Of a stretch of DNA of 64,000 nt, positions 32,948 through 45,063 are shown one piece after another (the first letter of the stretch is position 1; each line of letters begins with the position of its first letter). The position numbers were made by a program, and so were the translations under genes. This DNA comes from Henckelia pumila (Eukaryota > Streptophyta > Magnoliopsida > Lamiales > Gesneriaceae). The notes under the pieces are model-generated. The model searched no databases. It saw only the letters and a program-made list of their open reading frames with translations, and had not been told where the DNA came from. The stretch spans positions 158,363,753-158,427,752 of the forward strand of contig NC_133123.1 of NCBI RefSeq assembly GCF_033568475.1. The letters run 5' to 3'.

Positions 32948-35900
32948 TATTAAAACAAAAAAGAAAAGATAAAGCATTTCCGTGTGTTTTGTCATTTGGG
33001 GATAGTGTTGTCACTCTCCCCCAAAATTTTCCAAAAAGTACAAATTTGAACATGGTTCATATATTTGAACCATGTTTTTATTTTGATCCATGAACCCAAT
33101 GCCTACAATGGTAATGGGTTCAATTTTTTAAAAAAAAAAAAAAATTTGAACCTTGAATTTTGAACCTCCATTAAAGATGCTCTGAATGGTATCGGGTTCG
33201 AAGGATGAAAATGTATTATGACCATACCCGACCCGACTTCTTGATTTAGTCAATGAGAGTCTATACAAATATTCAACTTGAGCAAACTTCAGATGGACTA
33301 ACATGGGCATGGATGACCACATAACTCATGGCATCAACGTTTTAACAAAAAGACGAGGTCTCGATTTCGAGATTTTTTATAAATATGTTTTGGGAGAGGA
33401 ATAATAAATTATTTTTTAAACCAATATTTAAAAAAATGCTAAATTATTCTATGTAAGTGAGGCATGCAATCGTTCCCTTAATTCGCTCGCACTCGGTGTT
33501 TCCCCGAATTAATATCTTATCATCATTTAATAAAGTCTCAATCCCTTATAGTAACTGATTTGATAATTTATGAGTGCAGACTAAAATATTATTCAATTTT
33601 ATTTATTGATAAAAATAATTAAATGACAATATGACAATTTTACATGACTCATTTTAAATCCAACTTCTCATCTCAAACACATGTTCTCTTCACTTTTCCC
33701 ACTACTCTTTATTTTTTATACATTATATTTCACACACAACGTGTGTGCGTAGCTAGTTAATATATTATATGTAATCATATTAGTTTCAAAGGTCTAATTA
33801 TATTAATATAAGATAATTCTTTTTTATATTATGATTTTTTTGTGTACATACTATACCTCTATTTCATGAATAATTAATTAAGATGTTAAATCTATTAATA
33901 CTACACATTTTAAAAAAAAACTATTAAAATTTCACGATTTCAAGCTTTCAGATACAAAGTCCAGCATAATCGAGCCGACTTAAATTGTCGTTTGTATTAT
34001 ATTTAAATTATATCATTTCTACACGCACCTTAAATCCACGAAGCACAACTATATATAAAAGGTTTGGTTTGCCAAAAATTGACCAATATTTATAGAAAAT
34101 TTGGCCGAACCTTAAATAACAACGGATTCATTTTGTGAAATTTGTACCAGAAGTAGATAAAATATTCGTATGACTAAAGAATTATTCAATAAAGTAAGTA
34201 TTAATAATCCTTTTGTAAAATATATAAGTAATGATCCTTATTTTAGTAGTATTTCATTTTACACAAAACTCTTATGAAATCGTGTCGCAGTTCAATTTTG
34301 TGTAACAAATCTCCAACCCAACTCGACTCATGAAATAATATTATTTTTAATGTAAAAAACATTATTATTTATTACAATATATATGGATCGAGTCGACTCA
34401 TCTAACAAATACTCTCCATTTATAACGATTAATAATTCCCGCTGCACTCTGCTTCCAACAATATTTAATTAATGTAACAATTACAACTAAGCAAACATTT
34501 GTTGTCGAAAACTATTTACAACCGATTGGACAATATTGTTTGATCACTTATATGAAAGAGGATATTTTATTTTAGTTTTAGACCACGAGCCAATATTTTT
34601 TTTATAATTGAACTTGTCCATAACATTGTTAAATATTGGAAAACTAAAATTTTGGTATTATACTTGAGTCTTTGTGATGTTAGTTATCTGTAATATTATC
34701 AAACTTCAGCCTTTTAATTAACCTATTATTTTGTATTTTTTTTGCAATTTTAGTTTTGTATCCGAAGACACTCAGTTTGCAACTTGCATACAAGTACTTT
34801 CGATTAAAAAAATGACTAAAATTATCAAAACCCAAAAATATTAAATTAAATTTAAAATTTAATAATATAGATGACCGAACTCACGTTATTCTCAAAAATT
34901 TTAAAGAAAAAATTATTTAAAAGTTTCCATAGACATATAATATATATTTGTCATAATTATAATTTATTAATTAAAGAAAAATAATTCAATAGATCAACTC
35001 TCCTACGCCCACAATCCTCGTGTTGTGGTTCACAATCCGGGTCAGAGCTCGTCGGCCTAGTTAATCGATTTGTCATTAATCACCTAAACAAATACAAACA
35101 AAATAGAAATTAAGTTCAAGAAAATAGTTATTCAATTTGTTTCAAATTCATTAATTCTACCAACAAAATATAAATTCCATGAAATGTACTCGTATCACAC
35201 GCGAGTATTTGTATAGGTAAAGATTTGAAATTTTAGACTAAACCATGTGATTTAAGTATATTGTTTAAAAGGCATATCCAATAAATTTAGTTTAAAATTA
35301 ATAAAACTCAGAACAACAAATCCACGAATGATCATTGATGCGTTGGTATTTTATGAGGCTGTCTTATAGATATACATATGTGAGATGCGTCTATAGATAT
35401 ACATATGCATGTGAGACGCGTTTGATTCATATCTATCTATAGTGAAAATAATAATTTAACATAAAAATTAATGACTTTTTTTAGTCGAGTCAAAGATCTT
35501 TTTTACAAAATTAAATTGTGAAACGGTCTCACGAAAATTTTTGTGAGAGAGATGATCATTATATATAAATTATTATTGTTGTTGTTGTTATTATTATTAT
35601 TATTTTATTATTTTTATTTTAAGAGATTGTCTAATAGTTCAGAATTCAGATTAGAAGTTCAATCAATCACCATCTCTTACGTTAAGGATGACGCCTATTA
35701 ATGTTAACGGTAACATAATGGCGTTGGAGAAACGTCGTTTCATTTTTTTAAAAAAATATTTTATTTTATTTAAAGCAAAATATATTAATTTATCTCTTTC
35801 TCAAGGTTTTTTTTAATAAATCTAATTATTTATTATGCAAAGTTGCATATATGTGGTAAGATAGAGTTAGACAACTCTATCGAAATATTTTTTGTTGGCA

Positions 35901-37129
35901 TATGAAAGATGGCATACAAATTTAACACGCCTCTAAATTTTACCCTCAAGTCCAATTTAGAGTAACACCATTTTCCTCTCGTTGTCACAAGTCCACATTA
36001 ATGAAAATTGATGACTTTAAATATATTAAAAATAAATATAATAACAACAAAAACATAATAATAAATATTCATTTTAACAGCAATACGTGTACGAATGTGA
36101 CTAGTATATATATTGTTTTGAAGAATTCATCTACAACATAAAATTTTGATAATCCAAATATCCCAATTAAATTATTGTCTTAGCTTATGTGGGAAATATA
36201 ATTTGTGGTAGTTTGATACTTTGGTATATATTATATATTTTGAAGAAAATATTATAATTTTGATCACATGTGTTTGTCTATTTGTGTCTTGTGATTTTAG
36301 TCATTTGTATATATAATCAAACTTTGATTTTCGTGTTATATCCTTCAAATTTAATTTTAACAATTATAAGCCTTTATTTTGTCTTCTTTTTTTTTTTCCA
36401 GAAGTGCTCTATGTTATTGCATAAATGTGCATTATCACAATATTGACACTACATGGAAAAATGTCAAAAAAAAAAAATCAAAAAAAGGGGAAAAATAACC
36501 AACGGTTAGATGGCAAATGATATTCACACCCAAATTATCTAATAAAAGAGTTCAGACGTGGAGGGAAAAAAATTAACCTCGTTTCTAAAAATAATTTGAT
36601 GAATTTTATTACTCATTTGCATTCCAAAATCTGAATAAATGACAACTTGATTATGAACTGAACATAACTAACTTTAGGCATTGTTTAAATTGATGTATTA
36701 TTAATCTATATATGTATAACTTATCACAATCAATTTCGCCTTATTTTCGTCATATTATTTATCTATTTATTAATTAATAATTTTACATCAATTAAATCAA
36801 ATAAATTATAATCTATCCATCAAATCAAATAATATATTAACTATTTTTTTCTTATATATTTTTAATTTACATTATATTAATTATCTATGGATTACTTATC
36901 TTATCACTCAAACCAAACGGTGCCTTAATTTATAACTTTTAGATCGACTATATTTTATACCTGTTCGGAATGCAATTAATTAAAGTCTCACATTGAAAAT
37001 AAACGAAGAAGATCATGAGTTTATATGGTATAAAAATATATCTACAATGGTATGAGATGTTTGGATAAAATCCAAAAACAAATTCATGAGAATTTAGGTT
37101 CAAAATAATGAACAATATCACACAATTAT
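32948..37129. other. AT-rich gene desert, no gene seen
   Basis: About 4.2 kb without a supportable gene, RNA or complete mobile element. I see only A/T runs, a short (TTG/TTA)n stretch near 35571-35605 and small degenerate repeats near 35370-35415. Confidence 0.55.
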
Positions 37130-37330
37130 GGAAATATGTAAGTTTCATGATTCTAGACTTTCTAGTAGTATCAAAGTCATTGTTTACATCCAGTCATATG
37201 GAGATATGTGAGTTTCTTGATTCTAGCAGTATAGAGTAGTGATTTAGATCGAGTCATGCGGAGATATGTGAGCTACATCATACACCAAGTAGCATCAAAG
37301 TAATTGTCTAATTAGATCGAGCCATATGCA
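37130..37330. repeat. Diverged 65-80 bp tandem units
   Basis: GGAGATATGTGAGTTTCTTG (near 37200), GGAGATATGTGAGCTACATC (near 37260) and GGAAATATGTAAGTTTCATG (near 37130) mark the starts of three diverged units, which also share GATYGAGTCATRYGG. No coding capacity is seen. Confidence 0.6.
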
Positions 37331-37853
37331 TGGATGAAATCCTCGAATATTTAAACGAAAGAGTTGGAGACACCCCGTAAAATCCATGATAACCCCTCGA
37401 GGGATGATGCTCTAAATAATTCACGCAACGCGTGCGTACCCCAACATAGTGGAGAGAATTAAGTGGTCGCTTGGAGTGTATGATCCTCCAAGTGGAGTAT
37501 ATGGATGGATGGGTTTCGACGAGACACACACATGCATGAAAATAATGGCGATATTTTGTTTGAGGAGAGTATTTTCGAAAATGTAATCAAAATCTTATAT
37601 CGAAAAAAAAAAAAAAAATCATAGATATATAAAATGATACGTAACCTTTTTAAATAAAATACAAAAACAAATCCATAAAAACTTAAGCTGAAAGAAATAT
37701 AGATATACGAGTACCGTATTAACACAACAATGCAGCTAATATTATATAAAATAAATATTCGTGGCGCATTAAACCGACAGATGATATGCTCCAAATCCAA
37801 TAATAGTGCTCCTACACACTATATTAAACCATATAAAAACTATATAATATATA

Positions 37854-38581
37854 CTCCCTCCGTCCCATATATATTGTCATCTTTGAATTTTCACATAGAT
37901 TAAGAAAAATATGTTGGAAAAGTAAATTTTATATAAACTTCCTATTTTATCTCCATTAAATGTATTAAAAAATAATTGCACAATTTTCAAGCTGTAGTTA
38001 ATAGGAATATATTAGTAAAGAAGTGTAAAAAAATATTATTAAATATGGTATATAACTATATATTTGGGACAAACAAAAAAGAAAACATGGACAATATGAT
38101 TGGAACTAGGGGTGCAAATGAATTGAACTTGTTCGTGAGCTTTACGAGCCCGCTCGATAAATATTTGATTCGTATTCGAGCTTAACGAACTTGAGCCGAA
38201 TTCGAACATGTTCGAAATTTTTTTTGAGCCGAGCTCGAACCGAAATTATAATGTTCGATAGTTCGCGAACCTTAATATTTAATTAATATAATATAATTAT
38301 AATAAATATATATACATTTCGAACTTTTTTCGAACATTTCGAGCTTTTCGAACCATAATATCCGAATAGTTCACGAATAGGTTCGAATATTTCGAGCCGA
38401 ACTCGAACTCGAACTCGAACTTCATTTCGAGCCGAGCTCGAGCCAAAATATTTGAAATTATTGAACTTTGAATCGAGCTCGAACTCGAATACACTCTTAT
38501 CGAGCCGAATTCGAGCCTTAAAATTTTACCATTATTCGGCTCGATTCGGTTCGTTTGCACCCCTAATTGAAACGGAGGGAG
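37854..38581. mobile_element. Stowaway-like (Tc1/mariner) MITE carrying a nested hAT MITE
   Basis: It starts CTCCCTCCGTCCC and ends GGAGGGAG, flanked on both sides by TA, the target of Tc1/mariner elements. Without the nested element (38107-38565 plus one duplication) it is about 260 bp. A related reverse-oriented copy lies near 63560-63763, sharing TAATGTATTAAAAAATRATTGCACAATTTTCAA. Confidence 0.88.
38107..38565. mobile_element. hAT-like MITE (459 bp) nested in the Stowaway MITE
   Basis: The ends are TAGGGGTGCAAATGAA and, reversed, TAGGGGTGCAAACGAA. The flanking 8-bp duplications are ATTGGAAC (38099-38106) and ATTGAAAC (38566-38573), differing at one base. The inside is dense in CGAGCTCGAA/TTCGAGCCGA-type units, a known trait of plant hAT MITEs. 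No coding capacity is seen. Confidence 0.9.
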
Positions 38582-38861
38582 TATAAAAAAAAACAATAAC
38601 AAAATAAATGCCCGTGAAGCATTGAAACGGCACCATTATATGCTCCAAATCCCATCAAAGTGCTGATATATAATAAAGATGATACTACATGTATACGAAG
38701 GATTATACGTTTGATTACACGTTTTTACACACTATATTAAACCACGTAAAAACTATATAATATATATAAAAAAACAATAACAAAATAAATGCCCGTGAAG
38801 CATTGAAACGACACCATTATATGCTTCAAATCCAATCAAAGTGCTGATATATAATAAACGT

Positions 38862-39046
38862 GATACTACATGTACACGACGGGTTACACGTTTGGTTATA
38901 CGTTGCACTTGAAATTACATAAATAAATATCCTTAATGTATTTTGGAAGAAGTTTTCTCAAATAAAATGGAGAGATAATTTTGTAATTTCATATGTAGCG
39001 TGTAATCCGATGTGTAACTCATCAACGTATACACGTAGTATTTCCC
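38862..39046. mobile_element. MITE-like element next to the second NPF gene
   Basis: The left end has GATACTACATGTACACGA. The right end, reversed, has AATACTACGTGTATACGT, with about 40 bp of imperfect inverted similarity that includes GGGTTACACG / GAGTTACACA. It ends 220 bp before the start codon of the NPF gene at 39267. A related segment occurs near 44715-44795 (GTGTAATCCAATGTGTAAC). Confidence 0.5.
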
Positions 39047-39120
39047 ATATAATGATACTATATTATTTTCTTTGTTGAAAAAGCCAAATTATAGTTGACC
39101 TGAGAGTATCTTATCTTCTT

Positions 39121-39128
39121 TATAAATA
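39121..39128 (+). promoter_or_regulatory. Candidate TATA box of the second NPF gene
   Basis: TATAAATA, 139 bp before the ATG at 39267; a plausible core promoter distance for a plant gene with a short leader. No transcript evidence is available. Confidence 0.45.
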
Positions 39129-39266
39129 ACTTGACAACCCTTGCCCAACAACATGCAATTCAAGTAGCACAACTCCCTTGCAAAAAAAGTTGTACTGCCG
39201 AAAAGGGAAAGCACCCATCTCCAATTATATCCTATCCATCTTCTTTCTTCTTCCTGCAAATTGAAA

Positions 39267-41414
39267 ATGGAGAATATCGAGATTTCCTCCATCAAAAAGG
39301 AGCCTAAGTATAGAGGGGTCAAAGCCATGCCTTTTGTTATAGGTAATTTATTATGACTTCTTTGCTTGATGGGTACAAATTTTTTGTTCCATTTGTGATC
39401 AATTCCCAAGTTTCTTGGAGTTCGGCTATAGATTTTTCTTCAGCTTCTTTTGTTATGAATATATACTCATATATGTTTCTTGGATGATTTTGCAGGAAAT
39501 GAGACATTTGAGAAGCTTGGGACAATCGGGACTTCTTCGAATCTCTTAGTATACTTGACGACTGTATTTCACATGAATTCGATCACAGCCACGAATGTTG
39601 TCAATATCTTCAATGGAACTTGCAATTTCGGAACCTTGGCCGGAGCTTTCCTCTGCGATACTTATCTCGGCAGATACAAGACGCTCGGCATCGCTTCGGT
39701 CTCCTCTTTTCTGGTACGTACTAGAATTCATTTGGGGATATAAATATTGCATCGAGTCAAATAGCTAGTAAATGACTATATGTTTTGATCGAGCACGAGT
39801 CGAGTTTTGAGTTAATGAAAAATTTGATGAGTATATATATTTTTACTGGATGCAGGGTATGCTGATGCTGACCTTAACAGCAGCATTCACAGGCCTTCAT
39901 CCCCCGGAGTGTACGACGCAGCCGGCGAGCCTTAAATGCGTCGGAGCATCGCCCTGGCAGCTCGCTTTCCTGTTCGCCGCGTTCCTGCTCCTGGTGATCG
40001 GCGCCAGCGGGATTCGGCCTTGCAACCTGGCCTTCGGGGCGGACCAGTTCGATCCGAACACGGACTCCGGAAGGAGGGGGATCAACAGTTTCTTCAATTG
40101 GTACTACTTCACCTTCACTTTCGCCATGATGCTGTCCCTCACGGTGATCGTTTACGTGCAATCGAACATGAGCTGGACGATCGGGTTGGGCATTCCGGCC
40201 TTCATGATGTTCCTGTCGTGTTTTTTCTTCTTCGTGGGTACGAGGATTTATGTCAAAGTGCTGCCGGAGGGTAGCCCTTTTACGAGCCTCGTGCAGACGC
40301 TTGCGGTCGCGTTTAAGAAGAGGCAGCTCGAGTTGCCGGAGCAGCCGTGGTGTTCTTTGTTTAATCATGTCGATCCAGGCTCTATGAACTCTAAGCTTCA
40401 GTATACAGATGAATTGAGGTAAAATAAATTTGCGGGCATGTTCCAAGTTTTAATCTTTTTTGTTCATGTTGATTGAGATTGGGAAAAAATGAATGTATGT
40501 ATGTACTCAGGTTTCTGAACAGAGCAGCAGTTGTAACACCGGATGATGGAGTCAATCCCGATGGATCCGCGGCCAATCCATGGAAACTACGCACCGTGCA
40601 GCAAGTCGAAGAAGTTAAATGCATAATTCGAGTGATTCCCATCTGGTTATCCGGCATGATATACTACATTATCCTAGCCTTGATGCAAACCTACCCTGTC
40701 TTCCAGTCCCTGCAATCCGACAGGCGTTTAAGCTCGGGGGGAAAGTTCGAGATTCCGGCTGCGTCCTACAACGTCTTCACCATGCTGACGCTCACGCTAT
40801 GGATCCCTATATACGACAGGATCATAGTCCGGTTGCTTCGGAGAATCACGGGGAAAGAAGAAGGCATCACCATGCTGCAAAGGGTCGGATTCGGTATATT
40901 TCTAGGAGTACTCACTATGGTTGTATCAGGCCTGGTGGAGGATCACAGACGGAGGGTGGCTGTTACTCGTCCCACGTTGGGCGTCGTCGCGCAGAAGGGC
41001 GCGGTTTCTTCTATGTCGGGTTACTGGCTCGTGCCTCAGCTGGTGCTAGCAGGGATATCGGAGGCCTTTGCGGTGATAGGGGAGATCGAGTTCTTTTACA
41101 AGCAGTTCCCCGAGAACATGCGGAGTTTCGCGGCCGCGTTCCTGTTTAGCGGGTTCGCGATCTCGAGTTATGTCACGAGCTTCTTGATTTCGGTGGTTCA
41201 CAAGGGGACGAGGGTGGGGGGGAATGGGAGTTGGTTGGCGGAGGATTTGAACAAGGGGAGATTGGATTATTTTTACTACATGATTGCTGGTATACAAGTG
41301 GTGAATTTGGGGTATTTCTTGATTTGTGCAAAGTGGTACAAGTATAAGAGAGTTGAGAGTGATGATAAAGATGTGGCTATGGAGAATATTGATCACAAAA
41401 AACATGTAGTTTAG
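39267..41414 (+). CDS. NRT1/PTR-family transporter, NPF2.9/2.10/2.11-like (4 exons, 586 aa)
   Basis: Exons are 39267-39342, 39496-39713, 39856-40418 and 40511-41414; introns of 153, 142 and 92 nt are GT-AG. The start has good context (AAAATGG) and gives the family N-terminus [12 protein letters not shown]. ExxEK is at residues 28-32 (ETFEK). Other PTR2 stretches are [16 protein letters not shown] and [12 protein letters not shown] in exon 3. Exon 4 begins FLNRAAVV and contains [13 protein letters not shown] and [14 protein letters not shown]. About 12 helices are expected with a long loop between helices 6 and 7, and proton-coupled import at the plasma membrane. In this clade known members move nitrate, glucosinolates or other glycosides; the substrate here is not readable. 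Exon 2 is about 67% identical in protein to that of the gene at 52279. Confidence 0.95.
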
Positions 41415-42584
41415 ATCACAATTTTTGTGTTATTTTAGCATATCAAATTCGTATAATATACGAAGCCAGTTGGTCTATAGCTCGTATCTTATAATTATAT
41501 CATTTTGATTTCTTATTATATGTGTATTATAAGCATTGTGCCATAACTAGCATGATGCTCGTGTCTCAAGTGATTGCAATGAACTTTTATAACAATTTAA
41601 GTTAATCACATATTTTTAAAGGTTACAAACACTAATTTAAATTACAAAATAATTAAAACAGTAAGAATTTATGTACAGATACGATTACACGCTCGGCCTT
41701 AGACCCGATCCCATGACTAGTACTAGAAGATGGATACCATGAGTGGAAAAATGAGTGCAGTGTCATGATATTGCACATTATAATTTGCTTTTGTAAAAAT
41801 ATTGTGAATAGGTCAACGATGAAGAGACGACATGCGCATCATGATGATTGTTATAAATGGATTCGATAGGATAATAATACTACCCCAAAAATTCAGGTAA
41901 AACAATTTTACGAGTACACTCGTAAATTGTAAAATACCGATCTCTTATTTTGATTATCAATAAAAAAACAAAAGGTATTTTTATTGTAAATATCTTATGC
42001 ATTTATTTATGCAATTTTACGTTTAAGTTCACTTGATCGCAATACCATATATATTTTTACATGTTTGTATGCAACGACGATATCATCGACCTATCTCTTC
42101 GATATGCAAATAGTTTTACTCCGTCGACGCCTACCCATACGATAAATGGTTGAGTGTACGTCATCAAAAAATTATGTTTTTATAAAAGTTATTAAATTTA
42201 TAGATTATAAAAAAAAAGTGAAAAGAAATCAAAAGTTGGCAGTGTTTGGAAATAAAAATGAAAATCCAAAAATAAAAGTTGAGTATTGTTTGATAAATAA
42301 GTAATAATAATGATTTTAGCATTAATATTTTTACTAGAATCACTAATTTTCAAAAATCATAATCACTATATGACTAGTTTTTGGATTTCAATTAAATTAA
42401 GATGAAGTTAACACATAATCTAGGTTAAAAAATACGCAAGAGTGATTTTTTTAAAGTTGTTCGCTCAATAAAATATTAATGTAGTACATTAAGTTTTGTA
42501 ATAATAAAAGACATGAATTAATTTGGATATTGAAAGTATGTTTTAGATATATTAAGTTTATGTATTTATTTATCATCGCGTCCT
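41415..42584. other. 3' flank of the second NPF gene and AT-rich spacer, no gene seen
   Basis: No ORF with family resemblance and no repeat structure recognised; no canonical AATAAA close to the stop. Confidence 0.5.
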
Positions 42585-42593
42585 ATTGCAAAG

Positions 42594-42987
42594 GGGACGA
42601 AATCATCTGCTACACTTGGTGCTACAAACCGTGTTACACTTTGCTAAAAACAACCCTGTTTGTACAAATTATTAAAAACTAAATTCATTAAAGAACATGG
42701 ATGAACAAAATATAATTAATCATTGATAAAATGTTCGATTCACCTATTTTTTCAATTAAAAAAATCATCAATAAATTGTTTTACTCATTTATCGTACTTG
42801 GGACACAATTTATTGCCTATTTTAATTAAAAAAATAGGTGAATCGAACATTTTATCAATGATTAATTATATTTTGTTCATCCATGTTGTTTAATAAATTT
42901 AATTTTTAATAATTTGTGCAAACGGAGTTATTTTTAGCAAAGTGTAGCACGGTTTGTTGCACCAAGTATAGCAGAGGATTTCGTCCC
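42594..42987. mobile_element. Long-TIR non-autonomous element (Mutator-like), 394 bp
   Basis: Arms of about 175 bp start GGGACGAAATC at 42594 and, reversed, at 42987, and are highly similar (both contain GGATGAACAAAATATAATTA). The non-repeated middle is only about 45 bp. The flanks are ATTGCAAAG (42585-42593) and ATTGCAATG (42988-42996), a 9-bp target duplication with one mismatch. No ORF is seen. The fold would be nearly complete, so transcripts could form a long double strand. Confidence 0.88.
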
Positions 42988-43146
42988 ATTGCAATGCAAT
43001 ACTCTGATAATTCTAATTAGTTTTATTATAAAATTAGATTATCCCATATTCAGTTCTGAAACAAATTAGACCTAAAAAGACAAACAAAAAAAAAAAATTT
43101 AACGAAGGAGCTCGATCCATTATATCCTATTCCGATAATATATAGT

Positions 43147-43148
43147 GC

Positions 43149-43242
<94 letters not shown>

Positions 43243-43303
43243 TATAAAATACACGATTATTATTATTATTCTTATTATTATTATTATTATTATTATTATT
43301 TAT
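43147..43303. repeat. (ATT)n microsatellite, interrupted
   Basis: ATT/TTA units run 43147-43242, then TATAAAATACACG, then another ATT run with one C, then TATAAAATACACG again. This suggests duplication of the tract end. Confidence 0.9.
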
Positions 43304-43466
43304 AAAATACACGAGCTGTTGATTGTCGTGCCTAGTACATAATAATTGATACCTTATCCAATGAATTGGGATTATTTTATATACAACCCTGCAAGTTTGT
43401 TGGGATTCAAAATGTTAGGTTAATTAATTTAATATTTTCCTGATGAAGTAAGTCTCTGTAATCGAC

Positions 43467-43634
43467 GTGTCACACGGATCTGTTGATGCTACCCTATTCG
43501 GGTAGTGCCCGGATAGGATAGCAACGGCCCGAATGCTCCTGCAGGTCAAATGATTTGACCTGCAGGCATCCGGGCCGTCCGATCTGGCTTCAGGGCAGTG
43601 CCCTGAAGCCAGCATCGACAGACTCGTGTCACAC
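43467..43634. repeat. GC-rich multi-hairpin element
   Basis: Outer inverted arms of about 24 bp (43467-43490 and 43611-43634; ends GTGTSACACG, inner ends GATGCT/AGCATC) enclose three inner hairpins. These are GGGTAG/CCCGGATAG-like (43492-43523), a hairpin with 13-bp perfect arms and a TGA loop (43538-43566, extended by CGGCCCG/CGGGCCG), and a hairpin with 14-bp arms (43584-43612, GGCTTCAGGGCA). It is much richer in GC than its surroundings. Most likely a foldback MITE; the superfamily is not assigned. Confidence 0.75.
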
Positions 43635-43820
43635 ACTGTCATGTATATAATATAATGCATATAAATATTATTCATTGTTTATGTATAATTTATCTTTATT
43701 TTTAAATACTGCCCTAAAGCCAGCATCGACAGACTCGTGTCACACACTGTCATGTATATAATATAATGCATATAAATATTATTCATTGCTTATGTATAAT
43801 TTATCTTTATTTTTAAATAA
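43599..43820. repeat. 111-bp tandem duplication
   Basis: 43599-43709 and 43710-43820 are almost identical (TGCCCTGAAGCC versus TGCCCTAAAGCC at their starts; GTTTATG versus GCTTATG near their ends). The left copy overlaps the right end of the GC-rich hairpin element, so that end was duplicated. Confidence 0.9.
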
Positions 43821-44955
43821 TTGTTATAATTTTATATATTTTAAATATTTTAAAATATTGATGTATGCATAATGCATGTCTATATATAATAAGAATAAGA
43901 AACATCTCTTGGGACAGAGAATATAACATTTATATTTGGGACAATAGAACAATATATTTACAAGAAATCTGGCAAAATGTACAAAGAATGCAGAAAAGAA
44001 GGGACCATCCACGAGGAAGCCAGGGGCACTATATAATTCTAACATTTCATCGTGCACGTGGTGCCATTTTTTAATGTTCTCGATCCATATATAAAAATGT
44101 TTAATTTTTTTATATAAAAAATAAAAACCAATATTTTTAAATAAATATTTTAAAATTATTTCATAATTGTAATAGCATATATATTCAACCGAAAAGTTTG
44201 AAAATTGTTGACTCATCTCTCGTAATCAAATCAATATATATCAATCTTTTGGACGTATCCAATAATTTGCAAAGGTATCTAGTGGTTGTGTGTGTGAATG
44301 TATGAATTCAAGTATAAATATTTTTACGATTCATTTTCAAATAAATGTTGAAATGATGTGATTTCAAGAAATATATATGGTGATTGATTTGGCGATATGC
44401 GCCAAAGTGGTCCGAAAAACAATGGCTATTACATTATGTTCACATGAGCAAACTTTGGTGTTTACTTTTCCATTTTTGCGTGTTCGATGTTTGATTCTTA
44501 TCTCTGTCTTCATTTCCGGTTCTATCTAAACGAAAGTCTCCATTTCTTGACCACGCTATGTTTAATTTTTAGGATCCGCTTCAAATATCTATTGAGATGG
44601 TCAAAAAGTTCAAATTTATTAATCCTAAGCGAGTTTAAAAGCCAAAATTTTAAACAGGTTAATAAAAAATAATGATTGAATATCTTACATGTATTTTTGA
44701 AAGATTTTTTTTAAATAAAGTGCAGGGATACTTTTGTAATCTCAAATCAAATGTGTAATCCAATGTGTAACACTGCATAAACGTGGTATTTTTCAATAAG
44801 AAGTTTTCTCGGTATGGGTTTTGTTTTTTTCTATAGGATTATATTCCTTCTGTACAATATTAATGAGAGGAATGAGAGTTTTATTTGATCTAATTTATCT
44901 ATGTTTATTTTTTTAAGAACTTACCTAAACCTGCGAGGCTACGACAAAAACAATG
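43821..44955. other. AT-rich spacer, no gene seen
   Basis: No supportable gene; a MITE-like fragment related to 38862-39046 lies near 44715-44795. Confidence 0.5.
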
Positions 44956-45063
44956 GGTCTGATATAATTTCTATGAGATTTGTGAATTTTTGGTCTGATA
45001 TAATTTCTATGAGATTTGTGAATTTTTGGTCTGATATAATTTCTATGAGATTTGTGAATTTTT
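44956..45063. repeat. 36-bp tandem repeat, three perfect-looking copies
   Basis: Units start at 44956, 44992 and 45028 (GGTCTGATATAATTTCTATG...). The period is a multiple of three and one frame stays open through it (SDIISMRFVNFW repeated), but the frame has no start context, family or length to suggest a gene. Confidence 0.92.

Larger units (their letters stand above)
37745..38890. repeat. Three tandem units of about 110-185 bp, split by a MITE
   Basis: Unit 1 (37745-37853), unit 2 (38582-38765) and unit 3 (38766-38890) share ATGCTCCAAATCC/ATGCTTCAAATCC, CACTATATTAAACCA and AAAACTATATAATATATA. Units 2 and 3 are almost identical at their starts (AACAATAACAAAATAAATGC). The Stowaway-like MITE at 37854-38581 inserted between units 1 and 2. 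Confidence 0.8.

Noticed and set aside
43145..43342. Poly-Leu frame
   Set aside because: Translation of an (ATT)n microsatellite.
44956..45063. CRISPR-like spaced repeats
   Set aside because: Direct tandem units without spacers, in a plant nuclear context.
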